A stretch of DNA of 64,000 nt from the NCBI GenBank assembly GCA_958510825.1, contig OY294054.1:11920019-11984018 (forward strand), read 5' to 3'. A program made the position numbers and the translations under genes. The notes below the pieces were generated by a model. That model was given only the letters and a program-made list of their open reading frames with translations, was not told where the DNA came from and did no database searches. Source of the stretch: Brachypterus glaber (taxonomy: Eukaryota > Arthropoda > Insecta > Coleoptera > Kateretidae). Within the stretch, counting starts at the first letter, position 1. Every line of letters begins with the position of its first letter. Shown here one piece after another: positions 11,206 through 23,200 of this stretch.

Positions 11206-14200
11206 CTAAAAAAAAAACAATCCGTTAAGTTATGTAGTGCTTTGCATTCCATAGTATACTCTTTACAGTGGATAGTATATTGAGCTTCTCTTGATATACA
11301 GGGTGGCCCAACTCAAAAGTAAGTTGGCGGAGGGGGTTGAGGGGTGGATTTTATGTTTGGCTATTTTTTATAGATATTGTTGTCCCATTTAATAGATTTA
11401 ATCTCTTTTAGTTTTAAAGAAAATGGCTCCCTAAGTAGAATTGCGCCACCCAGTATACTTCCAAAAATTTGATTTCTTTGAGCTGGGTAAAATATGACCT
11501 TGCACCGTCATCTTGACAGGTAAGTCGATTGGTTTTGTTACAAAGCGCTGCGCTACCCATTCCAAATTTTATGTTTCTAGATCTAAGCCTTTAAAATATA
11601 AGTCATATGATATGTCCTTAAACTGTCATTTTAACAGGAGACAATTAGTCTTGATACAAAGGCCTCCCACACCATGTTTTTAGGTCGAGGCGATCAAAAG
11701 TTAGCAAAATATGGCCTTGAATTGGTATTTTGATAGGTGAGTCGATTGGTTTGGACTTTTTGTTACAAAGCGGGTCAATACCAAATTTCGTGTTTCTTGG
11801 GGGAAAATTCTCTCCTTCTAACTTGAGGCAGATGAAGCTATTGTTTGATCGAAATGAAATTTTACAGGCTTATTATTGGTCCCAAAGACCAACCTTTTTC
11901 TACTACTAGAATTTAAAATTTTGAAAAAAAAATTTCGCCTATAAGGTTCGTTCCACCCTACTCTACAGTCCTGTTTAGTAAAATAAACTTTTCACGTCTG
12001 ATTACCAATTTCTTACCATATATTCGAAAGGCATAAAAAACTTTAATATCTCTTGGAGCCTGTTCACTGAAAACTGAAAGTAAATCCAAAAAATCCTCAA
12101 ATGAAAGGTTCCCTTTACCATCTCGTGAAAATACTTGACATATTCTGGTCTTGAAAGGGTTTTCCTAAAATATTTTATATAATAAATTAGTCCAGTCAAA
12201 TGCCGAGGAATTCCTATGTTAAAATTGCAAGAAATGCACACGGGCCTGTATTTTAAAGGGTAGAAGTGAATGGTAACGAACACTCCTGTTAGGAGTATTC
12301 CGCTACCATCTTACTACTCCTCTTTAAAATACCAGCCTGTATACATTTTTTTGCATTTAACAACCTATAATTTGACTGGACTAAATGATTAACAAGAAAT
12401 TAAAGCAGATGTAGCCGCGTAGGTATTAGGAAAGTCTTTATTTTCAAGAATGATGTTTTACACCAAGAAAAAATACGCATACACATACACCTTGCTATAT
12501 TACTGTGGTTTGGTTCTAAAAGGGCCAATGTCACTTTGTCAATAGAAGCGTTTTCAAAATATTAGTCCGCCGCTCGCGCCGACATATTGTAAAAATGGTA
12601 CTTTGACAAAAGTTACAGAAAATTTCATGGTTTGTAATTTTTTTAATAGCCATTTTTAACCTAGGTGGCGCTGGAGAGAAGATATTCTCGAAAAACTGGT
12701 TTTCGGTACCATTTTTTCAATATGGCGGCGCGTAACCAAGCCACAATTTTAACACGGTAAAAAATAAAAAATTAAAGTTTAAAGCGACGTTGACATTTGC
12801 AAGGAAAACGTCAAGCGATATTATTTTGTTCTCTTGCCAACCCGAAAGAAACAAAAGTACTAACCTCTTATGGGCATGTAAGAACAAGCAAAATGCGTGT
12901 GATTATGAGCTTATAAGAGTCACAAAATAAAAAAATATACTTCAAAGTGCCTATTTACTTTAAAAAAAATAGTTCTTTTAAATTTAAATTTTTGCTTGCC
13001 CCTGGTAAATAAATATTTCGACCTGACCGCCCTTGCTCAGGTTTCTTGGAAAAATCTAGAGGTTTGAAGGAAATCCTCGTTAAAAATTTACAAAGGCTTT
13101 TCTGCTATTTAAATAAATAAACAGGAACTAAGAACAGAATAAATAACAATACACAGAAAAAATGCATCTCGAATGAGCAAAAATACCTCGGAAAATAACC
13201 TCATAAAAAATGTCCAGAAAAAAAACCTTCTATTGTAAATAATTATTTATTATAATAAATAAGTTATGTCCAGAATCAATTTTTTACATTTTGGGAAATA
13301 AAGGACCAAATATTAAAATAATTTTTTTGTGTATTTTTTACGTTTAGGGTGGTTTTAAAATGTTTTCTTCCATTGTGAATAATAAAAAATGTCCAGAAAC
13401 ACAGGGGGGACATAGAAAAAATATAAAAATATTGTTTGGACCAAACGTTTAAGTATTACGTAACGCAAATTTTGATCATTTTAGAAAGTGCGATAAGAAA
13501 AGTTTCTAAATGTCCATTACTGGCACATTCACCTTACCTAGGTAAAATAAAAGTATTTACATAGTAAAAGAAAAAATATTTGAAAAATACAATACAAATA
13601 ATGTTATAAAACGTCAGTTCAGTTTGTTCTTAGTAACTGATAAATAAAAGCAAACAAACATTACGTACTCGTAATTCAGGCAACTTTTCAATGCTATCTT
13701 CCAATGGAATTCGTACTATAATTGCTTCGTTTTTCCTCATTTGTTTTGGTACTAAATCCGGTCTTACCTCACGAAATCGTTTGTAAACCCTGAAAAAAAA
13801 ACACTGCAAATATAAACACTTTCCTGTAACCAAGAAATATAAAAATTTCCGGCAGGGATTGTCAGTCTGTCGCTCTAGCCATATGTCTGTCTATTAAAAA
13901 AATTCTAAGAAATTTTGACTAGGTATATCAGGGCCGGATTTAGGGGGTGGATGGGGGAGGATTCCCTGGGCCCGGGCTCCCAAGAGGTGAAAATTTTCTG
14001 TTTTCTGACAGGAGTAAAGCTTTTTTTTCAGAGGCGATGGGGCCCGGAAATAAAATTCCACGGGGCCCGGGCTGGCTCTGTCCAACCCTGGCTATATGTT
14101 TGTAACAAACAGTTTGTTACCAATAAGAATTGGGGAGAAAGTAACAATAAAATTAGCATAATAAATAATTATAAATTAAAATTATAATTTTAAAAGCTAA

Positions 14201-17200
14201 TAGATGACAGTGGTTTGGACTTAAGGGTAAATTTAAAAATATATCGATGCAATTTTGAGAAAAAACGATTTTCATTTGTGTTAACAAAAAAATATGAGAT
14301 ATTTAAAAACTATTTTAGATCAGATTTTGCTACAAACAGTGAGAAAAAAGTTTCTATGAACGTTTGAGCTAAATTTTGATTCTTTGTATACTACAGTGAA
14401 AATTTCATGTCAATAAGTTAAACCGTTCCCGAGTTATGAGACTAAATATTCTAAAAAGTCCCTTAGAGTTGTCCTAGCTCTCTTAAGAAGGGATTTACCC
14501 CAAACGTTAATAGAAACTCCTTTCCCACTTTTTGTAGCAAAAGAAGAAATGGGTAATTTTGAAGCTCTAATCACTGCTTTTCCATTTACATACAGTGTGT
14601 CCCCGGATAGGTGAAACGACTCTTGTAAAAAAGTAAAAATTCTCGATTAAAATTTTCATCTTTTGTGGTTCAGCCCCGATTAATTAAAGATTAATTTATA
14701 ACATAGTTTCAGTTTTAAAAAACGAAGTATGCCTTGGACGTTCTCAAAAAACCTATTTTTAAAGTCTTTTGTCCTTAAAATAAACTAATAAAATTTTACT
14801 ACTTTCTTGAAAAAGTATCGCTATACTATGGTTTTAAAGAAAATTAAGCTCTATATTTATTACCATTTCAAGTAAGGAGATTTAAAATGAAAAAATATTT
14901 TTTTAAATTGGTTTTACTGTTACTAAAATACAGCTCTATGTACTCAAGTTGAAATACCCAGTACACGAAGAAAAAAAAACAGTAAAATCCAATAAAGTCA
15001 CAATGAAATTTACTCTAATTACTAAAAATTTACTGTATTTTCGTGAATTTTTACTGTATTCCATGGTAAAAAATATTTGAAAGTTAATTTTTACTGAACA
15101 AGTTAAAACTTCGACATTTGGTTAAGAGTCTTAAGACCATAAACATTTTATGTCACATAGATAATTCTACATTCTATACTAAGGCTATATAATACATAGT
15201 AAAGATTTAATCAAGCACAAAATATCCTACATAGCCTTTAATTACATCTAGGAGTATCTATAGACCAGGAAACAACTATGTATATTAATTCATTAAAATT
15301 AAATACTTAATACGAAAAAGAAAAATATTTTGCGCATGTCGGAGAGCAGTGGAAAATTAAAAAGAATTGATAACGCAGAATACGTATAGCATTTGTATTC
15401 GATTACTTATGCAGTTTAAAAGTTAAAGGTAGTGTACTATTAAAAAAAACCCTGTATAGTGTACAGGGTACAGGGAATTTGAGTACCTACTTATAGCTGG
15501 ATCTCAGTAACGGTAAGAAAAAATCTTTTTTTATTTTAAATTTCCTTACTCTTGAAACAGCGATTATTTTTTCTATAAACATAGTGTAGGGAAACCAACT
15601 TAATTTGGACTATTTCAAAAACATAAAAAAATATCCTATTTTTTGGACGAATATACTTTAAGAATAAGTTATATATTCAAAACTGCCTATTTTACTCCAT
15701 TTTGGAATATAGTACACTTTTTAAATTAAATGGGTCATGTTAATAATAGGTTAAATAACTAAATTAAAGACTACTTTACACGGAGCAATTTGTACGCAAG
15801 TTTGATGCTATGCAAGTTTGCTGCCAGATATAGCATGAGGACAATTGGACATTGATTTGCCTTTTCACGGAGCAAGCTGTAAGCAAGTTTGGTGCTATAT
15901 ATTGCAAGGTAAACAGTGCTGCCAACCAGACAATTTTGACGTGTCTCTGCGTTTGTTGACAAAAACATAACCTAGCATTTGCTTTTTTAAGGAAGTTTTT
16001 TAGTTAGACAGACCGACCTATTATTAATAATAATAATTAATAACATGTGCAGTTGCTACTATATTAGTAAAATGAAATCGATTTGGTAACTTTTTTTCCA
16101 GGTTGGTACCACGAAAATAACCGTAAAACTTGCGTGAAAATCGCCGAAAAATAGAACATGTTCTAAATAATTTGATGGCACGAAAATGGCCTCAAACTTG
16201 CCTAAAGGCATGCGCAGTGACTGAATCATTCTTGCAACAAACTTGCATAGCATCAAACTTGCGCACAAATTGCTCCGTGTAAAGTGGCTTTAAGAGAATA
16301 ATGATACCGTATCAATTTTACAATTCCATTATTATATTATTCACAGCGCCTGCGCTAGAATAATATTATACATTTTTAAAAATCGTCCCAGACAAAAAAA
16401 TCTTGGATATAAATTTATTTCATGAAAAATTAAGCAACTTTTTTTTCAAATGTCCGTCCGTCTGTCCGTCCGTCCGATGTCACGATTTTTAGGAACACGA
16501 TAACTGAAGAATTAAGTTATGGGGGGTTAATCTTTTAAAAAAAATCGAAAAAAGCTGAAAGAAAATTCCGATTAACGTAAGTTTTTTAAAATTACTTTCA
16601 TTATAAGCATTAATTGTACCAATTTTGAAAGTAATCCCCCCAACAACAAAAAAGTTAAGGGGGATTAAACTTGTTTTTACAAAAAGAAAAGAAAAAAAAA
16701 TTGAAAAAATTGGTTTGAAAGTTTTTTTTTTATTTTTTGAAAAATGTTTTTTTTTATATTTTTGTTTTTCAAAAAAAAAAGATCTTATTTTCAAATATTT
16801 TTTTTTTCGCAAGAAGAAAATAAAAAAAGATTGTTAAAACATTGTTTAAAGTTTTTTATTATTTTTTTAAAAAGTTTTTTTTTCAAGTATTTGGGAAAAT
16901 GCAATATGTCATTTACTATGAATAATATATAATGGAATGCGTAGCATTACATATCTTCACGGCTGGTTTGACAATAATCTTTTCATTACTGTCAACTGAG
17001 GTGACGTCAGACACTTTTTCGCAAAGACTTCTGAACCAAAGCAAGTGTGCAGCACAAGTTGTGCGGTTCTATTCCACATTCTGTACACACAAACCCACAA
17101 CGTGGTTTATTTCGGAATGTTTTGCTAAAAAGTGTCCGAAGTCCCTTACACCATCCGAAATCATCTCGCTTGACGGTACCTATCTAAATTACCTTGTAGG

Positions 17201-20200
17201 ATTACTGTGGTAACCTTATTCTCTCAAATTAACAAAGCTAGTATTGAGAAAAAAATTATTAAAGGAAAGTGCTTTTATTCAAAAATTGAATAAAATAGGC
17301 AGGTTTTAACCCCTTCACAGTGATTGATCTCTATATCGGCAAAAGAAGTTCGTGAAATTTATGTGTATGACTATGCTTTAGCAGCATCTAAAATTATCAC
17401 CATTACAATTAGTTTATTTTCCATGATTTATTAATTAAATTTTTTTGGTCGCCATTTTGAAGTCGCCATTTAGAATTTTTTAATTTTGATCAAAGATTTG
17501 GATTTAGCGACCCCAAAAACCCCTGAGTAAACATTTTCAACCAAATTCGTTAATTTTGAATTTTTTAATTTTAATAAAATATTCGGATTAAGCTACCACA
17601 AAAACCCCCGAGTAACCATTTTCATCCTGATTTGTTAACTTTCAAATTTTTTGGTCGCCATTTGAAGCCGCCATTTTGAATTTATTATTTTTGACCCCAT
17701 ACAATATGATATGTTTTTTCAAAAAAAAAATAAATTCAGCGCATTTTTGGCACGAAAACTTTATTTTCACTGCACAATGAAGGGGTTAATCCAACGAACT
17801 AATAACTCTTCTCTCAACGAACTAATACCTCTTCTCTCTAGAATAGGCATTTTATTTGTAAGATCTGACAAAAACGTAGCCAACATATACATTTGTCTGT
17901 CTTACTCGCACAGCTTTGTTTTAACAGAGACAACAATAACAGTTACTGGTAACTGTTATTGTTCAGGCCTGAATATACCTAATATTTGTTTACAAACAAA
18001 CCGAGATGTTAGCGATACTTTATATTAACGGTATGCGAATTCTAGAGAGAAGAGTTATTAGTTCATTGGGTTAATCAATAACTTATCTTTAGAGTAACTT
18101 TGTCCTTATAAAAGTTTAGCCTTTCTGAAATAATGAATTAAGTTGGTATCGCTATACCATGTTTTTAAAGACCCTGTACGCAAAAAACGCTATAGTGTAT
18201 ATAGTCTATAGACTGCGAATTTTGAGTAATTAGTAAGTAATGAACGAAGTGAATTTAATTAATTATTTTGTGCTGAATTGAACTGTTTTTTCCACCACGT
18301 CTGGGTTTTGTGAAAGTGGGGAGTTTATTCTCAAAAGATCGGATTTTTGCATAATTTTCATACAAACCAATTTAGTAAAAATAATTTGAAGTGATTTTTA
18401 TAAATTTTTTAGACGAATTACATTCCAGTGTGGAATTTTCAAAATTAATTACTCTAAAAATTTTAAAAAAAACTGACATTTCGATTTTTATTTTGAGCGG
18501 GACTCTATGAGTGACGTCGAGCCTTCTGTCGTCAAGGGCCGCCATATTTAGAAGTTTAAATAGGACCATTTGTCAAGAGATCTCTTATTTGAAGTTTTTT
18601 TTATTCTGGTTTGGATGTTTGGAAGTTTAAATAGTACTATATGTCAAGTATACCTCATTTAACACTTTCAGTGCTCATGATGCACCGGTGCGTCATCGCT
18701 TTATTTCTAGAGGAAAGCGACGCTCCGTGCGTCATGTTTACTGGTATTACTGAGCGTTAGACTCAGTATTATGCTAGCACTTGCTGCAAAGGTGTCGGGA
18801 TTGTTAGAGCACGTTCAAGGAGTTCAGTTTTACTTAACCCTTAGCTACAGACACGGCGTAGTTTTTACGCCTGGATAGTATACAATTTGTGATTTCTCCC
18901 CACTCTGTTTTTTTATAATTTTATGTTGATGTTGTTTATTTATGATAAGGTTTTAATTTTATGTTATAAATATTTTTTTCTTTGTTCAACCAAGTTATTT
19001 AAATAAATTTCCCTAGCAAGTCAAAATTAACAAAAAATAACATTATAGTACAAATTATATTATATAAATAACTCATTTAAATATTATGTTGCATTGCATT
19101 TATAATTAAATTATTAAAGCTATAAAGAACACATTTAACGATAAATAAGTCAAAATTTTAAAAAAATTGTTTGACTTTTAAATAGTTTAAAGGGAGGCGT
19201 AATTTTTACGCCATGTATGTAGTAACGTTTCATGATTAAGGTGTCCGTGGCAGAGGGTCTGCGATTCAAATATTGGTTAAATTGTTAAAATGTTTATTGA
19301 TTCTGGTTTCAACAGTGGTTTGTTTATGTTTTTTTGGAGTTATTCGGCATTTATTGCTTTCAAATTTAAATTTAATGAACAGCAGCTCTGTTGGGAGACG
19401 ATATTTGACCGATCTCCATATGAACTTTTTGTATTATTTTTTGTCCCGCTCAAAATAAATCGACCAGCCCGAGAATTTTTTTTTCAAATATATGTTTGTA
19501 ATGTTATCGATAATTGCATAGAGTCATTCCATGTTAACACCATTTAAATAAAAATTTTACGTTACCATTTTAGATTTTGCTAAAATTTGGTATACTTATA
19601 GTGAGTGCTGAGACTAAGAAAAATACCAAATTTTATTTTTTTTATCTCAAACCGTTTCTGAAATATGGCTATGTAAATTTTCAATAATTCGCGAAAAAAA
19701 CGCGAACGGACTTTTTTTTAAATCGCTCTAAGTGTCCTAATTGAGCAAGAGAGCTGGGAGAGGTATCATTTTGTAGCATTTTTTCTTTTCAGTGATGTAC
19801 AACATGTTATAACATAATTAATTATTTTCTTTCAAAATACAAATTTAAATTTTGATTTAATTTTTTTCCAAAAAGTACATCGTGTATTTAATTTTTTAAC
19901 AATGAACCCATGATCAATATTTATATTTTTCCAGGTAATTTACAACAATACCTAACTATTTATAGAAATATTTTAAAAATTTTCAATTATGTACTTTTTG
20001 GAAAAAAATTAAATCAAAATTTAAAATTGTATTTTCAAAAAAAAAATTACTTATGTTATGTTGTACATCACTGGAAAGAGCAGAAAAAATTTTGCACAAT
20101 GACACCTTTCCCAGCTCTCTTTGTAAATTTACATAGCTATAATTCGAAAACGGGTAGAGATATTTTGATGAAACTTTGGATTTTTTCAATTCTATATAAA

Positions 20201-23200
20201 TAGTACATGTGTGCCAAATTTCATCAAAATCTGAGCTGAGGTAAATTGGGTGTGTTGAGTTGACATCGAATAAGCCCGTAATCCATAGTGGCGCCTTCGC
20301 CAAAATTGCAAATTTTACAAAACACGAGGACGTGAAATATTTTTTAAAATCAAAGTCTCAAATTAGGTATTTTAAATTATTGTATAGTACAAAATATTTT
20401 TCCTACGACCTACTTAGTAGTTAGTGTCTATTTCCCACCCGTTGTCTACGGCTTAGTTTACACCGTAGGTACCAAGCGCTTAGTCCGCGTACTATATGAC
20501 GTCAGAGGACTAATCAATACGATGTAAACGGTAAGGACTAAGTGTTTAGTCCTCAATTGGTCTCTTTTTATGGTACTCCGAAATTTTCCGAGCCAAACAA
20601 TCGAAAATACGGCATAAACGTTCTCAAAATAGAACTAAGTTTCTGTCAAAATAGCCTGTCTGGATCTTAGAGGATGTAGGGGATATGGGTAGAGGGAGAA
20701 TTAGAGAGAGAAAAATAGACCCAACATGTTCTGCATAAGACTCGGGTAATAAGAGACCCTGGGCCTTGCTTCTCATTGGTCGGTTTAAGTGTATATATAC
20801 ATGGGTATACCCACTAAGCAAAATAACCTTACTAGAAGCTTACCGCAAGCTTTCTTTGGGGTGTGTAAGTTAGGAAGAAAGCTTACAGTAAGCTTGTATA
20901 GACATTGTAAAAGACTTTTTAAAGCTTGCATCTGTAAGTTTCATAAGGTTCAGGTAACCTTGAGGCAATATTTAGAGTAAGCTTAACAGAAGGTTATCAT
21001 AAGCTTATTTAAAGTTTAACAAACAGGTTACAAAAAAAATAAACAGCCGATTTTTCATCGTTTTTTAATAGTTTGGGTCTAATAATTTATATATCTCTCC
21101 AAGTGATTTATGGTATGAAAAAGGAAACTAGGATTTTGCATATGAAAAAATTAAACCACAAAGGCTGCAGGCGGAGTGGGTTAATTTTAGAGAGGGCAAT
21201 ATTAAAATATGAGATCCTATGACAGAATTTCTTAGAAAACTTCTTGCCATTACTCCCTCCACATATCTCATTTTGTCCAGTGAAAGGAATTTTCCACAGG
21301 CATGGAGAATCCGTACTAATCTGATGATATACATCAAATTATCAGACTAACTAGCGACTAAACAGTACTGCTCAGTTTACGTAATTCCAGAGAAAGACTT
21401 TATAAATAAAGTCATCAATTTTTAATCAGTATATAAACTTTAAAACTTTTTTTAGTGGTAGAAAAGAGTATGTGGCGGCACCTACCCACTGAACAAAACT
21501 AACTTACAAGAAGCCTACCTCAAGCTTTAAGTAACTTAGGAAGAAAGCTTTGCGAAAACTTACTTCCGTAAGCTTCAGGAAAGCTGGAGAGAATATTAAA
21601 ATAAGAAAAAATAAATAAAATGACGGAAATTTTGATGACTCAAAGAAAAAAAAGGTTTCACCTCGCTTTCTCCCTGACAAAAATTAAAAAATAAATGTAT
21701 CTGACAAAAATTTTGATGACAAAAAAAAATCTCGCCTCTGAAAAAATTTGTCCATGGAGAAAAAAATCATTCTAAAACCAAAAAGCTTTACCCCCTGAAC
21801 CTCTGACGCATGTTTTGATTGATGACTAAAAAAAGCCTCTGAAAACCGTTGAAAAAAATATTGATCTCCCACTCTGGGATTTTCCCGAATAAATTAAAAA
21901 TTTGCTGTATGAATACAAATATTTTCCGAATTGAAATACTTTGGGGGGGGGTTGTCACACAAGCTTACAGCAACGTTTCATAAGTAACCTTTCTGAAAGT
22001 TTATATCAAAAGCTTTCTTAAAGCAAACGTTTTTAAAAGCTTGCAAATGTAAGCTTACGGCAACGTTGGCAAGGTTACATGCTCAGTGGGACAATTGGAC
22101 AAAATGCGTTTTGAAAAGTTGCTCCTCATATATCAACTTAAAATTTAAAACACGTAAATATTTGGTTTGCTTAGGGAGCACAATGGAGACAGGGGGCAAA
22201 AAGGGACATTTTTTTAATGGAAAGGGGGTCGTGTTTGTCCACATATTTTTTATTTTTTCGGATTAATATTTGGGGGTTTAAAATAGGGTTAAAAATGTTA
22301 ATATTCGTTAAAATTTCTATAAAAAAATCAAACAGTTTTTGAAAAATGGTTTATTTCATAATGCAAATACGTCAATCATACTTTTAATCGCATTTTTTAG
22401 CAAAAAAAAAATGGAAAATAAAAACCTTAAAAAAATTAAAGAAATAAAAGTTATATGGTCGAATAGACAATTTTATAAGATTTAATTATTCCCTTTTTGT
22501 TAAAAAAAAATGTCCCTCTTTGCCCCCCTATCTCAACTATGCCAGCTAAGCATATAAAGTATAGCAAAAAAATTATTTGTTATGTTATTTAGATGTTTCA
22601 AATTTCAAGTTGATATCTTAAGCCGTTCAAAAGTTAAAGGGGGGGGCTTACTTTTGACTCATTCTGTATAAATATACTTACAAAAATGATTATTACCTTA
22701 TAATTTCCTTCCTTGTAAAAAAAGTACAGTCCTAGTTAAAAAAAAAACTGACATGTGAATAACACTGGCACACAAAAAAATAATAAACCTCGAGTGCGGC
22801 AGACCAGACTCGTCAATTCTTACGTATTTTGGGTCGCTGAATCTGAATTCGAGGTCGGAATTTAAAAGCCTTTAAAATGGCGGATTAGATTTTTTAAAGT
22901 TTCTCGGATTTGCTTGAAACTTGGTACACGGGGGTTTTTGGGGTCGCTGATTACGAATCTGGTGCCAGTTTTCCAAAATTCAAAATAGTGGATCCAATAT
23001 GGTTGATTAAATTTTCCGAGAAACTTTAAAAAGTCTAAAAAAAAAATCCGCCATATTGGATCCGCTATTTGAATTTTGCAAAACTGGCACCAGATTCGTA
23101 ATCAGCGACCCCAAAAACCCTCGAGTACCAAGTTTCCAGCAAATCCGAGCAATCCGATATATTGGATCCGCCATCCTTGGATTCAGATTCAGCGACCCAA

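Noticed and set aside
16489..16932. Lys/Phe-rich ORFs on both strands
   Set aside because: They come from A and T runs in a dispersed repeat; no conserved motif.
16932..17213. 93-codon plus-strand ORF
   Set aside because: It lies across an inverted-repeat element and shows no recognisable domain.
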